From Oscillatoria princeps RMCB-10 (lineage in GTDB: Bacteria; Cyanobacteriota; Cyanobacteriia; Cyanobacteriales; Oscillatoriaceae): a DNA stretch of 64,000 nt. Position numbers and translations under genes: made by a program. The notes beneath the pieces are model-generated. The model was not told where the DNA came from. It ran no database searches and saw only the letters and a program-made list of their open reading frames with translations. Of this stretch, positions 7,861-16,036 are shown piece by piece (positions within the stretch are counted from its first letter, which is position 1; every line of letters starts with the position of its first letter). Location: contig JAHHHT010000011.1 of the NCBI GenBank assembly GCA_019359235.1, forward strand, positions 124,001 to 188,000. Direction: 5' to 3'.

Positions 7861-9087
7861 ATGGAAAGTTCTGTATCGTCACTTGAGGAGGGCGAAAATT
7901 GGAGATGTGACGTGAAGGTGGACATATTTGCCCAGAGAATAGAGGGAATCCACGGGCAGCTGACGGAGCTGTACCGACGAGGGGCCGCAGCGTGGGTGCA
8001 GCCGCAATCAGAATTGCTGGCGGCTGCCTTCAAGGAACTCGCCATTGCCTCGGAAGCCTTGCAGGTGGCAGTGGAAGAACTCTGCCAGCAAAATGAGGAA
8101 CTCGCCGGGGCGCGAGCGGCTCTGGAAGCGGAACGCCAGCGCTACCAGGATCTGTTCGAGTTCGCTCCTAACGCCTGCTTGGTAACGGATGAGCGAGGGA
8201 CAGTACGGGAAGCGAACCGCGCCGCCGCCGCGCTGCTCAACGTCTCCCAGCAATTCCTGCAAGGCAAACCGCTGACGGTATTCATTCCCAAACAAGAGCG
8301 CCAGTGCTTTCACTCTCAACTGAGCGGGCTGCAGCAGGGTGACCCGCTGCTCGAGTGGGCGGGACGCTTGCTGCCGCGCAACGGCGACCCTCTAGAGGTG
8401 GCCATCAAGGTGGCCGCTGTCTGCGGTCGGGAAGGCAATGCCTTTGCCTTGCGCTGGCTGCTGCGGGAGATCAGCTCGCCGGCACCGGCGGCGGCGGCAG
8501 AAAACAGCAACTCTCACCCCAGCTTTGACCGCCCTTTGCACGTTTATTCCAAAGGGGAAATCATCCCCCTCCACCCGCAAGCTATCTGGCTAGTCTCTCA
8601 GGGACTGGTGAAGCTTAGCACACTTTGTGAGGGAGGGGAAGAGGTGCTCCTCGGACTGGCCGGCCCGGAAATGCTGTTTGGCTCCAGTCTCACCGCCCTG
8701 CCGGTTTACCAAGCCACCGCCCTCTCGGACGAGGTTCATTTAGGGTGCGTTTCCCTGGCAGAAATATCAGCCTGCCCAAATCTTGCCCGAGCTATCTTAC
8801 CGCAAATTACGCAGCGGCTGCGGCAGACAGAATTACTGCTCGCCATTTCCGGACGGAGACGAGTCAAAGACCGCTTGCACACTCTATTGCGCCTGCTCAA
8901 ACAGCAGATTGGCGAGCCGGTGGCGGAAGGCACTCGCCTGAGCGTTCGCCTCACTCATGAGGAGATCGCCAGCGCTTGCGCCACCACCCGCGTCACCGTG
9001 ACGCGCACCCTCAATCAGTTGCAGCAACAGGGCAAGATTATTTTAGATGCCAAGCACCACCTGATTCTAAGAGATGGGGACTTTTAA
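7861..9087 (+). CDS. PAS domain-Crp/Fnr fusion transcription regulator
   Basis: A 408-residue protein combining a signal-sensing PAS domain with a Crp/Fnr-type DNA-binding half. An N-terminal coiled stretch (about 55-95, Glu/Ala-rich) leads into PAS (about 95-195, YQDLFEFAPNACLVTDERG). A cNMP-binding-like beta-barrel follows (about 215-330), then a long dimerisation helix and a winged helix (about 335-405) with the recognition helix in SACATTRVTVTRTLNQL. The barrel's phosphate cassette reads GPEMLFG...YQATALS and lacks the Arg-Ser pair needed for cAMP, so the ligand is probably not a cyclic nucleotide. In-frame starts at TTG 7828 and ATG 7843 are alternatives; no start has a strong ribosome-binding site. 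Targets are unknown. Confidence 0.85.
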   Translation: MESSVSSLEEGENWRCDVKVDIFAQRIEGIHGQLTELYRRGAAAWVQPQSELLAAAFKELAIASEALQVAVEELCQQNEELAGARAALEAERQRYQDLFEFAPNACLVTDERGTVREANRAAAALLNVSQQFLQGKPLTVFIPKQERQCFHSQLSGLQQGDPLLEWAGRLLPRNGDPLEVAIKVAAVCGREGNAFALRWLLREISSPAPAAAAENSNSHPSFDRPLHVYSKGEIIPLHPQAIWLVSQGLVKLSTLCEGGEEVLLGLAGPEMLFGSSLTALPVYQATALSDEVHLGCVSLAEISACPNLARAILPQITQRLRQTELLLAISGRRRVKDRLHTLLRLLKQQIGEPVAEGTRLSVRLTHEEIASACATTRVTVTRTLNQLQQQGKIILDAKHHLILRDGDF

Positions 9088-9475
9088 GCTGTTAGACTTT
9101 TAATCTGCTTATTGGAGAAAGGAGGCAGATACCCCACAGCTGCATTCCTACCATCTTCCTGGCATCGCGGGGATAGACATAGATAGCGCAAATTATATGC
9201 GCCAAAGCAGCGCCTGCCCCCCACAGCCGGCAGGCCCGACCGAACCGTTTCGCACAACCATTGCAGCCGGTGCGGGCACTTCTTCGAGTCAGGCACAGTT
9301 TGCGGTGAGCCAGTATCCCTTGCGGTGTGGCGTCTGAACTGCAACTCAATGCTGAGTGCCTTCGCCCGCAGTCACAGTGTTTGAGAGTGACAGCAGTTTC
9401 TTTTGGCTTTTAGTGCCGGTCTTCCGCTACCACCAATCGTCCCCCACTTCCTGGCTGGTGTCAAGGCACACAAGC

Positions 9476-9573
9476 TTGACAGACAAAGGCACAAGGCTTC
9501 TATTATAACGTGCCGGCGCTGCTGTGGCTATGTTAAAGGCCAGCAGTGAGCCGGCACCGGCGAAAGCGCCGGC
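9476..9573 (+). ncRNA. Candidate small structured RNA with its own promoter
   Basis: TTGACA at 9476-9481 and TATTAT at 9501-9506 resemble a housekeeping promoter, although the spacing of 19 is long. Directly after it comes gtgccggcgctgctg (9510-9524), which pairs with cagcagtgagccggcac (9541-9557), and then the tight hairpin ccggcgaaagcgccgg. No coding frame follows. GC-rich CCGGC words are common in this genome, so chance pairing is possible; no terminator T-run is seen. Confidence 0.22.
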
Positions 9574-9634
9574 GGCAGGAGAAGATACTGTTGGTGAATC
9601 GATGAGGGGTTAGACCATTCCCGCTCGGCAGTAA

Positions 9635-9710
9635 AGAGGGCGAAGCATTGGCGAAGCGAAATTTCGGGCGCAGTCGTAAAGATCCTCGCCGCCAATGCGA
9701 AAGCCCCTAC
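9635..9710. repeat. GCGAAGCAT-family hairpin repeat, copy 1
   Basis: The left arm agggcgaagcattggcg pairs with the right arm cgccaatgcgaaagcccct. The arms are separated by about 40 bases. Confidence 0.75.
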
Positions 9711-9721
9711 ACTGAATCTCC

Positions 9722-9803
9722 TGTAGGGGCGAAGCATGAGCGCTTTCGGATCTTTGCAATCAGTGAAAAGGATGAATTCGCTCATGCTTCGCCCTTCCCC
9801 TAG
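9722..9803. repeat. GCGAAGCAT-family hairpin repeat, copy 2
   Basis: The left arm tgtaggggcgaagcatgagc pairs with gctcatgcttcgcccttccc at the right end. It lies 11 bases after copy 1. A third copy (13471-13542) is on the far side of the restriction island. Confidence 0.85.
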
Positions 9804-10125
9804 CGCTACCTACAGGCAAACCGAACAACCTACCCCCAAAAGGGGCCATCATGGTGGGGTAAGCCCCCACATCAATTCGCCAACAGCTTCGGAGAATCGC
9901 TCCCACGTCGCCCCAACTCAGTCCCACACCCTGTTTCGCAATGTGATAGAAAAGCAACATTACCGCAGCCGCACCCTCGCACATCTTAGCAAAAAGTTAC
10001 AATCTCCTGTGATGACTTGATGCTGGGAGCAGGCTATACTTTCTGAAGGTGGAAAACCGCTGGAATCAGAGCCGGTCAATTCTAAGCTGGCTCGTAAACA
10101 TTACATTTTAGCAGATAGCTCTCGA

Positions 10126-11242
10126 ATGCCGATGTCCGAAAACGCTCAGCCCACGAAACCCATTCAGAAAATTCTTTTTGGAAGTCCAGGCACAGGGAAA
10201 AGCTATCGCGTGCGTGAGATGGCAATAAACTCCCTGGGGATACAGTGGGACGAGTCAAGCAAATCTCTGACCAATACCATCAAAACTGTCTTTCATCCAG
10301 AATATACTTATTCGGATTTTGTGGGAAAGCTTTTACCCCAAACTACTGGAAGCGGTTCGGTCATCTATAAATTTTATGAGGGACATTTCCTGCGGGCGTT
10401 AGGGTTGGCATACAGACAGCTACTCGATGGCACTAACGAGAATGTTCTTTTAGTTATCGACGAGTTAAACAGGGGGAATGCAGCCGCTATTTTTGGCCCG
10501 GTTTTTCAGCTGCTGGATAGAGAGGAGGATAATTGGTCAACTTATGAAGTTCACTTGTCTGAGCTTGAGATAGTTGGCCTTTTGAAGGCTATGAAATATA
10601 AGGCTTCCACATCCCATGACAGCATACAGGTAGATGGCAGTAACTTTGAGAAATTTTGCGAAATTGAAGAAAAACAGCTGCAACAATAATGCCGGTGGCT
10701 TGCGAGTTTTAAAGAATTTAAGAGAGCGTAAAATTGCCATTCCCAGCAACTTGTCAATTCTGGCAACAATAAATACCTCTGACGAGTTCATCTATTACCT
10801 CGACAGTGCATTTAAGCGCCGGTGGGACTGGGAATATGTGGATGTTCCGGGAAGTGAATACTCTGGGGATGTGCCCGATAAAATAAAAGCTGCCAAGGTA
10901 GTTGTTGGAGATACAGAAGTAGATTGGTCAGATTTTGTAATCAAGCTCAATGAGTTTATAAAATCAAATCATCAGGCCATACGGAGAATTGAGGATAAAC
11001 AGATTGGTTGGTGGTTTTTGAAGCCAGAGAATAACGAGATTTCCGAAGCATCCATCAAAAATAAGCTCATGTTCTATCTTTGGGATAGTGTGTTCTCGAA
11101 AGATAGAAGACCTTTGGAATCTCTTTTATCAGATCCAGGCGGTGAGAAAATAAAACTGATAACATATTCTCAGTTTGTCGCCTTGGCGGAGGAGTTCGTA
11201 ATAGCCATAAGTGATTACGAGCCATCGGAGGATTCCGTATAA
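10126..11242 (+). pseudogene. McrB-like AAA+ restriction NTPase, frameshifted
   Basis: This is the motor subunit of an McrBC/LlaJI-type restriction system. Residues 1-185 hold Walker A GSPGTGKS (19-26) and Walker B LLVIDELNRGN (108-118). The frame then stops at 10687, and the remainder continues one base over, with IPSNLSILATINTSD (sensor 1) and the arginine-finger segment FKRRWDWEYV, ending at 11242. One extra base (or two lost) near 10650-10685 is needed to join the halves; a run of five A at 10672-10676 is the simplest site. There is no N-terminal DNA-recognition domain; recognition would lie elsewhere. The DNA is visibly more AT-rich than its surroundings, which suggests transfer. A sequencing error or a functional frameshift cannot be excluded. 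Confidence 0.75.
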
Positions 11243-11298
11243 GGCATAAATTATCCTCAAAAATCGCAGGGTTGAATTTTAGGAGAGGAAAAATAAAA

Positions 11299-13130
11299 AT
11301 GATAAATTTTGGTAACTTAGAACTCAAGATAAATGAAAAGTATTCTTTCGTCGGAATCGAAAAGAAGGATGGCCAGTTAGTCTTTCACCTTCCTAAAGGA
11401 TTCTCCCCGGCGGATATCCGTGCCTTAAACACCTTTGACAAAAAGCGCGATTTATTCTTTTTATTTTACAGGGTGCTGAATGTCTTTAAGCAAACCAGTT
11501 TGGAAAAAGGCAATTTTGAGAGAGACGCCAAAGCTGACGATCGAGATGGTGTGGTTAAGGAGGATGCCGGCGGGGAAATTAGTTCCAATAATAATGGGGA
11601 GATAATTTTTTATTCCAAAGTAGATGCCCTAACAAGCATCCTCGATGCTTATGATGAGTTGAAAATCCTTACCTTTGTCCAGCGATTAGGTAAATCCGAA
11701 ACCTTGGATTACAGCAAGATACATCGCTATTTGCACAAAGGGATTTTTCTGGACAATGGTGCGATTTATATTGATTCGATGGATGTGCTTCGCAAGGAGA
11801 TCCACTTTGAAGCATCTGATATCGTTGTACTGTTATATCTTGACTGAGATTAAGGAACAGTTACAGGAAGAAGTCCGAGCTGAAGTCCAATCCCTAGCTG
11901 AACAATTCAGACAGCAGTATATTGGAACCGAGTCCAGTTTCTTCAGCGAAAAATCTGATCAGCCCATTTTGAATTGTTTAAAAGATGCCCTGGAAGTCAT
12001 TGACAATTATACGCCGTTAAAAGACCCCGACTACTGGCATTTTTACGATGCCATTGAGGCATTCTTGTTTGGGGAACTGCAGCATTCTGCGGAAGGCGAG
12101 ATTTGGGGCATTAATAACTTTCACATGGTTTGGGAAGCGATGTGTTTGACTTATTTAGTGAAAAACACAGAGCCGGGTTTCCTTGTCTACTTGGACGAGC
12201 GTTTGCTCTCCACCACAATCATTAAGAAATTTAGCTCATAAGATTATTGACCTGTCAGAGGTGTTCAGGGTAAATGGAGCTGAGGTCTTTCCCGATGCTG
12301 TTATTATTCCATCTGAAAAAATGCTTTTATATTCTGACGGAAATTTAAGTTTAGGTTCATATAGAATAACAGCTGACTCTTGGGACATGACGTGGAACGA
12401 TCATGGCTATCAAACTAAATGTACTCTTGTTTTACCTTCAGAAAATCGTGAGATTAAAATTGGTTATCCTAATCAAACTCTGGGAGTTCACACTTTTTAT
12501 AAGCTCAAAAACCAGCTGGCATCAAATGGGGGCACACGGACGGTCGATTCATCATTACCAGAGGAATTTTATTCTTTCTGGGATGTCCCTGATAATTTAA
12601 GCATTGAAGAGCTGCGCATGATGCGCTGTTTGAATCATGTATTCTACAGGGCATGGAAAAAGGGAGTATGTTCAAAGGAGGAGTTTAGTAAGCGTTTTCA
12701 GGGGACAAATTCCTCTGTTTTTCAAAAGTCGCTGTTCCGTAAGGGTACTATTGAGCGTTCTATTTCAGAAATATCCGAACTATTTTCGACATTTGTAAAA
12801 AATGTAGAAAAGTTAACTTCGCGCTTTCATATCGTCGATATTAAATACTCAAGCCCAGAGTATTACCTCAATCCCCAGAATGCAGAGGAAATCAAAAGCC
12901 GAAGCATAAGAAAGCAATTTCTTTATGAATATCTCCTACAAAAGCATCTTCGAGACTCTAACAGCCCTCTAAAAGACTGGGATATAACAAGTGAATTTTG
13001 GCTGCCAGTTTATTCGCCAGACTCATCGGCATTGAGTCCAGGTTCCAAATACCTCGACGGCTATCTAAACCTAACACAAGTTAACATTATGTCTGTGATT
13101 GACAGCTATTTGGAAACTGAAAGCACTTGA
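11299..13130 (+). pseudogene. LlaJI/McrC-like restriction subunit, two frameshifts
   Basis: This is the partner of the McrB-like gene, starting 56 bases after it. Three pieces in successive frames read as one protein of about 610 residues: 11299-11847 (MINFGNLELKINEKYSFVGI), about 11820-12241 (ILTEIKEQLQEEVRAEV), and about 12215-13130 (LAHKIIDLSEVFRVNGAEVF). Each junction needs one base skipped. The N-terminal piece (HLPKGFSP, NTFDKKRDLFF) resembles LlaJI-family endonucleases. IVDIKY near 12831-12848 could be the (D/E)xK half of a PD-(D/E)xK nuclease site, but the best PD candidate (EVFPDAV, near 12285-12305) is unusually far upstream. The restriction assignment therefore rests mainly on context and overall look. 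With three indels in two genes the system is probably dead. Confidence 0.6.
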
Positions 13131-13423
13131 CTTCTTGCAACTTCAGCTTTGCCTTTGTGGGGGGTTTCTCCCGCCCCCTATCCCCCTGAGGAAAGCGCCA
13201 CCAGCATCACCTGCACCCTCCCCCTCACCAGCATATCACTAAAGCCAAAAGACTGAATACCGGCAGCTTTAGCGCCACACAACACCAATGTCCGAAAACC
13301 ACAGATAAAAACAGGTTAATTCACCCTTATCTAAAGCTTAGCCGTGTCGTGCAGCCTCGATAGCTGCGGGTTGAAGCCAATATATTTTTTAAATTTACAC
13401 ACACTCTTCGCCTCCTAACCCGT

Positions 13424-13458
13424 ACCTATCCCTCCCCTTTCAAGGGTAGGTTTTTGCT
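13424..13458 (+). terminator. Rho-independent terminator-like hairpin after the restriction island
   Basis: acctatccct pairs with aagggtaggt (one mismatch) around an 8-base loop and is followed by TTTTGCTTTT. It lies 290 bases after the end of the LlaJI-like gene. Confidence 0.55.
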
Positions 13459-13470
13459 TTTCGCCCCTGC

Positions 13471-13542
13471 AGAGGGCGAAGCATCCCGGAATTAATATAT
13501 TGGTTAGGTAGCAAATCTAGTCACCGGGATGCTTCGCCCCTA
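13471..13542. repeat. GCGAAGCAT-family hairpin repeat, copy 3
   Basis: agagggcgaagcatcccgg pairs with ccgggatgcttcgcccctac. The family occurs at 9635-9803 on the other flank of the restriction island. The 13131-13637 interval otherwise has no gene. Confidence 0.85.
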
Positions 13543-13637
13543 CTTTCCAGACCGACCGGCATCACCGGCTCGCAAAATTTGCGAGCCTATTTTACCACAT
13601 CCCAAAACTATTGTAAAGGAGCCGCAATCTCCCGCCC

Positions 13638-14297
13638 CTACTCAATCCCCTCAAACGGGCCGGTAAAAGTCGGTTGGGGGCGGCTGACGTGAACCCGCCA
13701 CAGCGCCTTAAACCCAGCGATCGCCTCCCGCACACAGTACCACAGCATGGCATCGTTGCTCAACCGGCCCCAGTCCGGTGTCCCCAGCCCAACCGCGTCC
13801 AAACCCAGCCGGCAGCCAATATACACCGCACGAGGCAGATGGTAGCGCTGCGTTACCAAAACCGCCCGCGTCACCCCAAAAACCGCTCTCGCCCGGTAGC
13901 AGCTGTCATAAGTATTCAAACCGGCACCGTCGAGCAAAATATCTTCCGCCGGCACCCCCTGCTCCAAAGCGCAGCGCTGCATTGCCAGAACCTCGCTGTA
14001 GTCCGGACGACAGCTGTCGCCGGTCATCAGCAGCTTGCGCACCCGCCCCAGCTTGTACAGACCCACACCCGCCCGCACCCGGTCAGCCAGCACCGGCGTA
14101 GGACTCCCATCTTCCCACACCCCCGCCCCAAACACAATCCCCACATCCCCCACAGGAACCCGAGCGGGATCTGTGTAGCGCCGGCGCGCTGTGCTTCCCC
14201 GAATGTACCCGCTCAGCCCCAGCGGAACTGACACAGCGCCCACTGCCAAAAAGCCGAGAGCAAAGTGCCAGTTCAGCAGAAACCATTTATCCAGCAT
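13638..14297 (-). CDS. SanA/YdcF-like DUF218 membrane-anchored protein
   Basis: A 219-residue protein with one N-terminal membrane helix (about 10-32) followed by a DUF218 domain. Family motifs visible are VGDVGIVFGAGVWEDG, LADRVRAGVGLYKLG, KLLMTGD, LDGAGLNTYDSCYRA and AVLVTQRYHLPRAVYI. In E. coli, SanA affects cell-envelope barrier function and vancomycin exclusion; the catalytic reaction is unknown. The soluble domain is probably on the outer side of the cytoplasmic membrane. It is monocistronic, with a repeat-containing gap before pyrD. Confidence 0.85.
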   Translation of the reverse strand: MLDKWFLLNWHFALGFLAVGAVSVPLGLSGYIRGSTARRRYTDPARVPVGDVGIVFGAGVWEDGSPTPVLADRVRAGVGLYKLGRVRKLLMTGDSCRPDYSEVLAMQRCALEQGVPAEDILLDGAGLNTYDSCYRARAVFGVTRAVLVTQRYHLPRAVYIGCRLGLDAVGLGTPDWGRLSNDAMLWYCVREAIAGFKALWRVHVSRPQPTFTGPFEGIE

Positions 14298-14350
14298 AAA
14301 TCCGAACCGACTGCCGATTTTATATTTTAGATTTTGGATTTTTGAAGTAT

Positions 14351-14466
14351 TAATTTTAGAACTTACGCAGAAACCGGGTTTCTGAACCAGACTCCTTGAC
14401 TTTCAGCGCCAGGTATCACACCAGAAACCCGGTTTCTTTCATGGTTGTGCGTAAGTCCTAAATTTT
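14351..14466. mobile_element. MITE-like ACTTACGC inverted-repeat element, copy 1
   Basis: The ends taattttagaacttacgc and gcgtaagtcctaaattt are inverted. Inside, two copies of the GAAACCGGGTTTC palindrome face each other. A second copy is at 52574-52673. No open frame is present. Confidence 0.6.
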
Positions 14467-14561
14467 TCTATCCCTCTTCCTCCTTCTTCCGTCTTGGCGC
14501 TCTTGGCTCAGGAGCGGTTCATTATTAATTACCGCCACCAAGCCCATATCCCTGAATAGGT

Positions 14562-15725
14562 TCATTCCCCCGCAGTTCCACTCATCGAATCTATCCCAAC
14601 CGCCTCAGAAATACTCCCCAATCCTCGCTCCTCCAACTTTTGCAGCAGCCCTTCCAGAAGCCCGCGCACCATCCACGGACCTTCGTAAACCAAACCCGTA
14701 TAAACCTGCACAAGAGAAGCGCCGGCGGCTATCTTCTCCCAGGCATCCTCCGCCGTAAAAATGCCGCCGCTGCCAATAATCGCCAGATTCCCCTGGGTTT
14801 TTTGCCAGATAAACCGGATCACCTCTGTAGAGCGCTGGCGCAGTGGAACTCCGCTGATGCCGCCGGCTTCCTCCTTGACAGAATTGCCGGTTTTCTGTAT
14901 AATGTCAGTCTTTAATCCTTCGCGGCTGATAGTGGTGTTGGTGGCAATAATCCCAGCCAGCCGGTAGGTTTGGGCCACTTCTATGACCTGAGCGATGGCC
15001 TCCCACTCCAAGTCTGGGGCAATTTTGACTAAAATTGGCTTAAGTCCCTGGTTTTCCTGCTGCAAGGCGTCCAGGATGCTGGCCAGTTGCGAGGCATCTT
15101 GCAGGGAGCGCAGCCCTGGGGTATTGGGAGACGACACATTGACAGCAAAATAGTCCCCCCAGTCTTTGAGAAGCTGAAAACTAGCTAAATAGTCTGCCGG
15201 TGCTTCCTCCAGGGGTGTTACCTTGGATTTACCGAGATTGATGCCGGTGGGAATCGCGGCCTCAGCGGAGCCCCCAGCAGAGGACAGCTTTGCTGCCAGT
15301 GCTGCAGCGCCCTGATTGTTAAAGCCCATGCGATTCAGGACAGCCGAGTCGAGGGGCAATCGAAACAGTCGGGGGCGCGGGTTGCCCGGTTGAGGGTGCT
15401 CGGTGACGGTGCCCAGTTCAGCAAAGCCAAAGCCAAAATTGGGCCAAATACTGGTGGCGACGCCATCCTTATCAAAGCCAGCTGCCAAACCAACGGGATT
15501 GGGGAATTTCACCCCCCAGAGGGTTTGTTCCAAGCGGGGGTCCTGCAGGCAGCAGGACTGCTGGAACCGGGCTAGAATCCAGTTGGCGGGGGGGGTGAGC
15601 CGGTGCCGGTCTAGCCAGCTGAGTGTCTCTAGGGTTTGATGGTGCAAAAACTCTGGATCGGCTTTCAATCCAGAAAACAAAATAGGACGTACAGCAGAGC
15701 GATAAATATCCAACGGTCGAGTCAA
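14562..15725 (-). CDS. pyrD: Dihydroorotate dehydrogenase (quinone), class 2
   Basis: PyrD oxidises dihydroorotate to orotate in pyrimidine synthesis and passes electrons to quinone at the membrane. The 387-residue length, the N-terminal helical extension ([20 protein letters not shown]) and the catalytic Ser in NVSSPNTPG (Ser199) mark the membrane-associated class 2 enzyme. FMN-binding motifs are [11 protein letters not shown] (78-88), [20 protein letters not shown] (103-122) and the late [16 protein letters not shown] segment. It starts [10 protein letters not shown]. The upstream side faces the divergent multi-GAF gene across a low-complexity tract. Its downstream side is a MITE-like element. 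Confidence 0.95.
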   Translation of the reverse strand: MTRPLDIYRSAVRPILFSGLKADPEFLHHQTLETLSWLDRHRLTPPANWILARFQQSCCLQDPRLEQTLWGVKFPNPVGLAAGFDKDGVATSIWPNFGFGFAELGTVTEHPQPGNPRPRLFRLPLDSAVLNRMGFNNQGAAALAAKLSSAGGSAEAAIPTGINLGKSKVTPLEEAPADYLASFQLLKDWGDYFAVNVSSPNTPGLRSLQDASQLASILDALQQENQGLKPILVKIAPDLEWEAIAQVIEVAQTYRLAGIIATNTTISREGLKTDIIQKTGNSVKEEAGGISGVPLRQRSTEVIRFIWQKTQGNLAIIGSGGIFTAEDAWEKIAAGASLVQVYTGLVYEGPWMVRGLLEGLLQKLEERGLGSISEAVGIDSMSGTAGE

Positions 15726-15775
15726 AAGTCAGGGTAGGCAAGCCAGGATGGCATTATATCACAGATGCTGGGTGC

Positions 15776-15971
15776 TCATGGGGCATGGCGCATGGGGCGT
15801 GGCGCATGGGGCGTGGGGCGTGGGGCATCGGGCATCGGGCATCGGGCGTGGGGCGTGGGGCGTGGGGCGTGGGGCATCGGGCATCGGGCATCGGGTAAAA
15901 CAATCAATCCCCAATCCCAAATCCTTGCATCCAAAATCTCAAATCCCAAATCCCAAATCCTTGCATCCAAA
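15776..15971. repeat. Low-complexity GGGCATCGGGC and ATCCCAAATCC tracts
   Basis: About 120 bases of irregular ggggcatggcgcatggggc / gggcatcgggc units are followed by about 70 bases of ccaatcccaaatccttgca units. Both types recur elsewhere in the window (3666-3830; linker of the SUMT/HemD gene at 62890-62935). It fills the divergent promoter region of pyrD and the multi-GAF gene. Confidence 0.7.
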
Positions 15972-16036
15972 AGCTCTCCTAAGCTTTGAGGGATGCGAAA
16001 GAGTTCCCTGAAAGGCAGTACCGGTCGATAGATAAA

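Larger units (their letters stand above)
9088..10125. other. Gene-free stretch between the regulator and the restriction island
   Basis: Over 1 kb without a supportable gene. Open frames here lack ribosome-binding sites and family motifs. The stretch holds a promoter-like site with two GC hairpins (9476-9573) and two hairpin repeats of the GCGAAGCAT family (9635-9710 and 9722-9803). Confidence 0.5.

Noticed and set aside
10650-10700. Programmed frameshift in the McrB-like gene
   Set aside because: No classic slippery heptamer with a downstream structure was found, and the partner gene has two more breaks, so decay is simpler.
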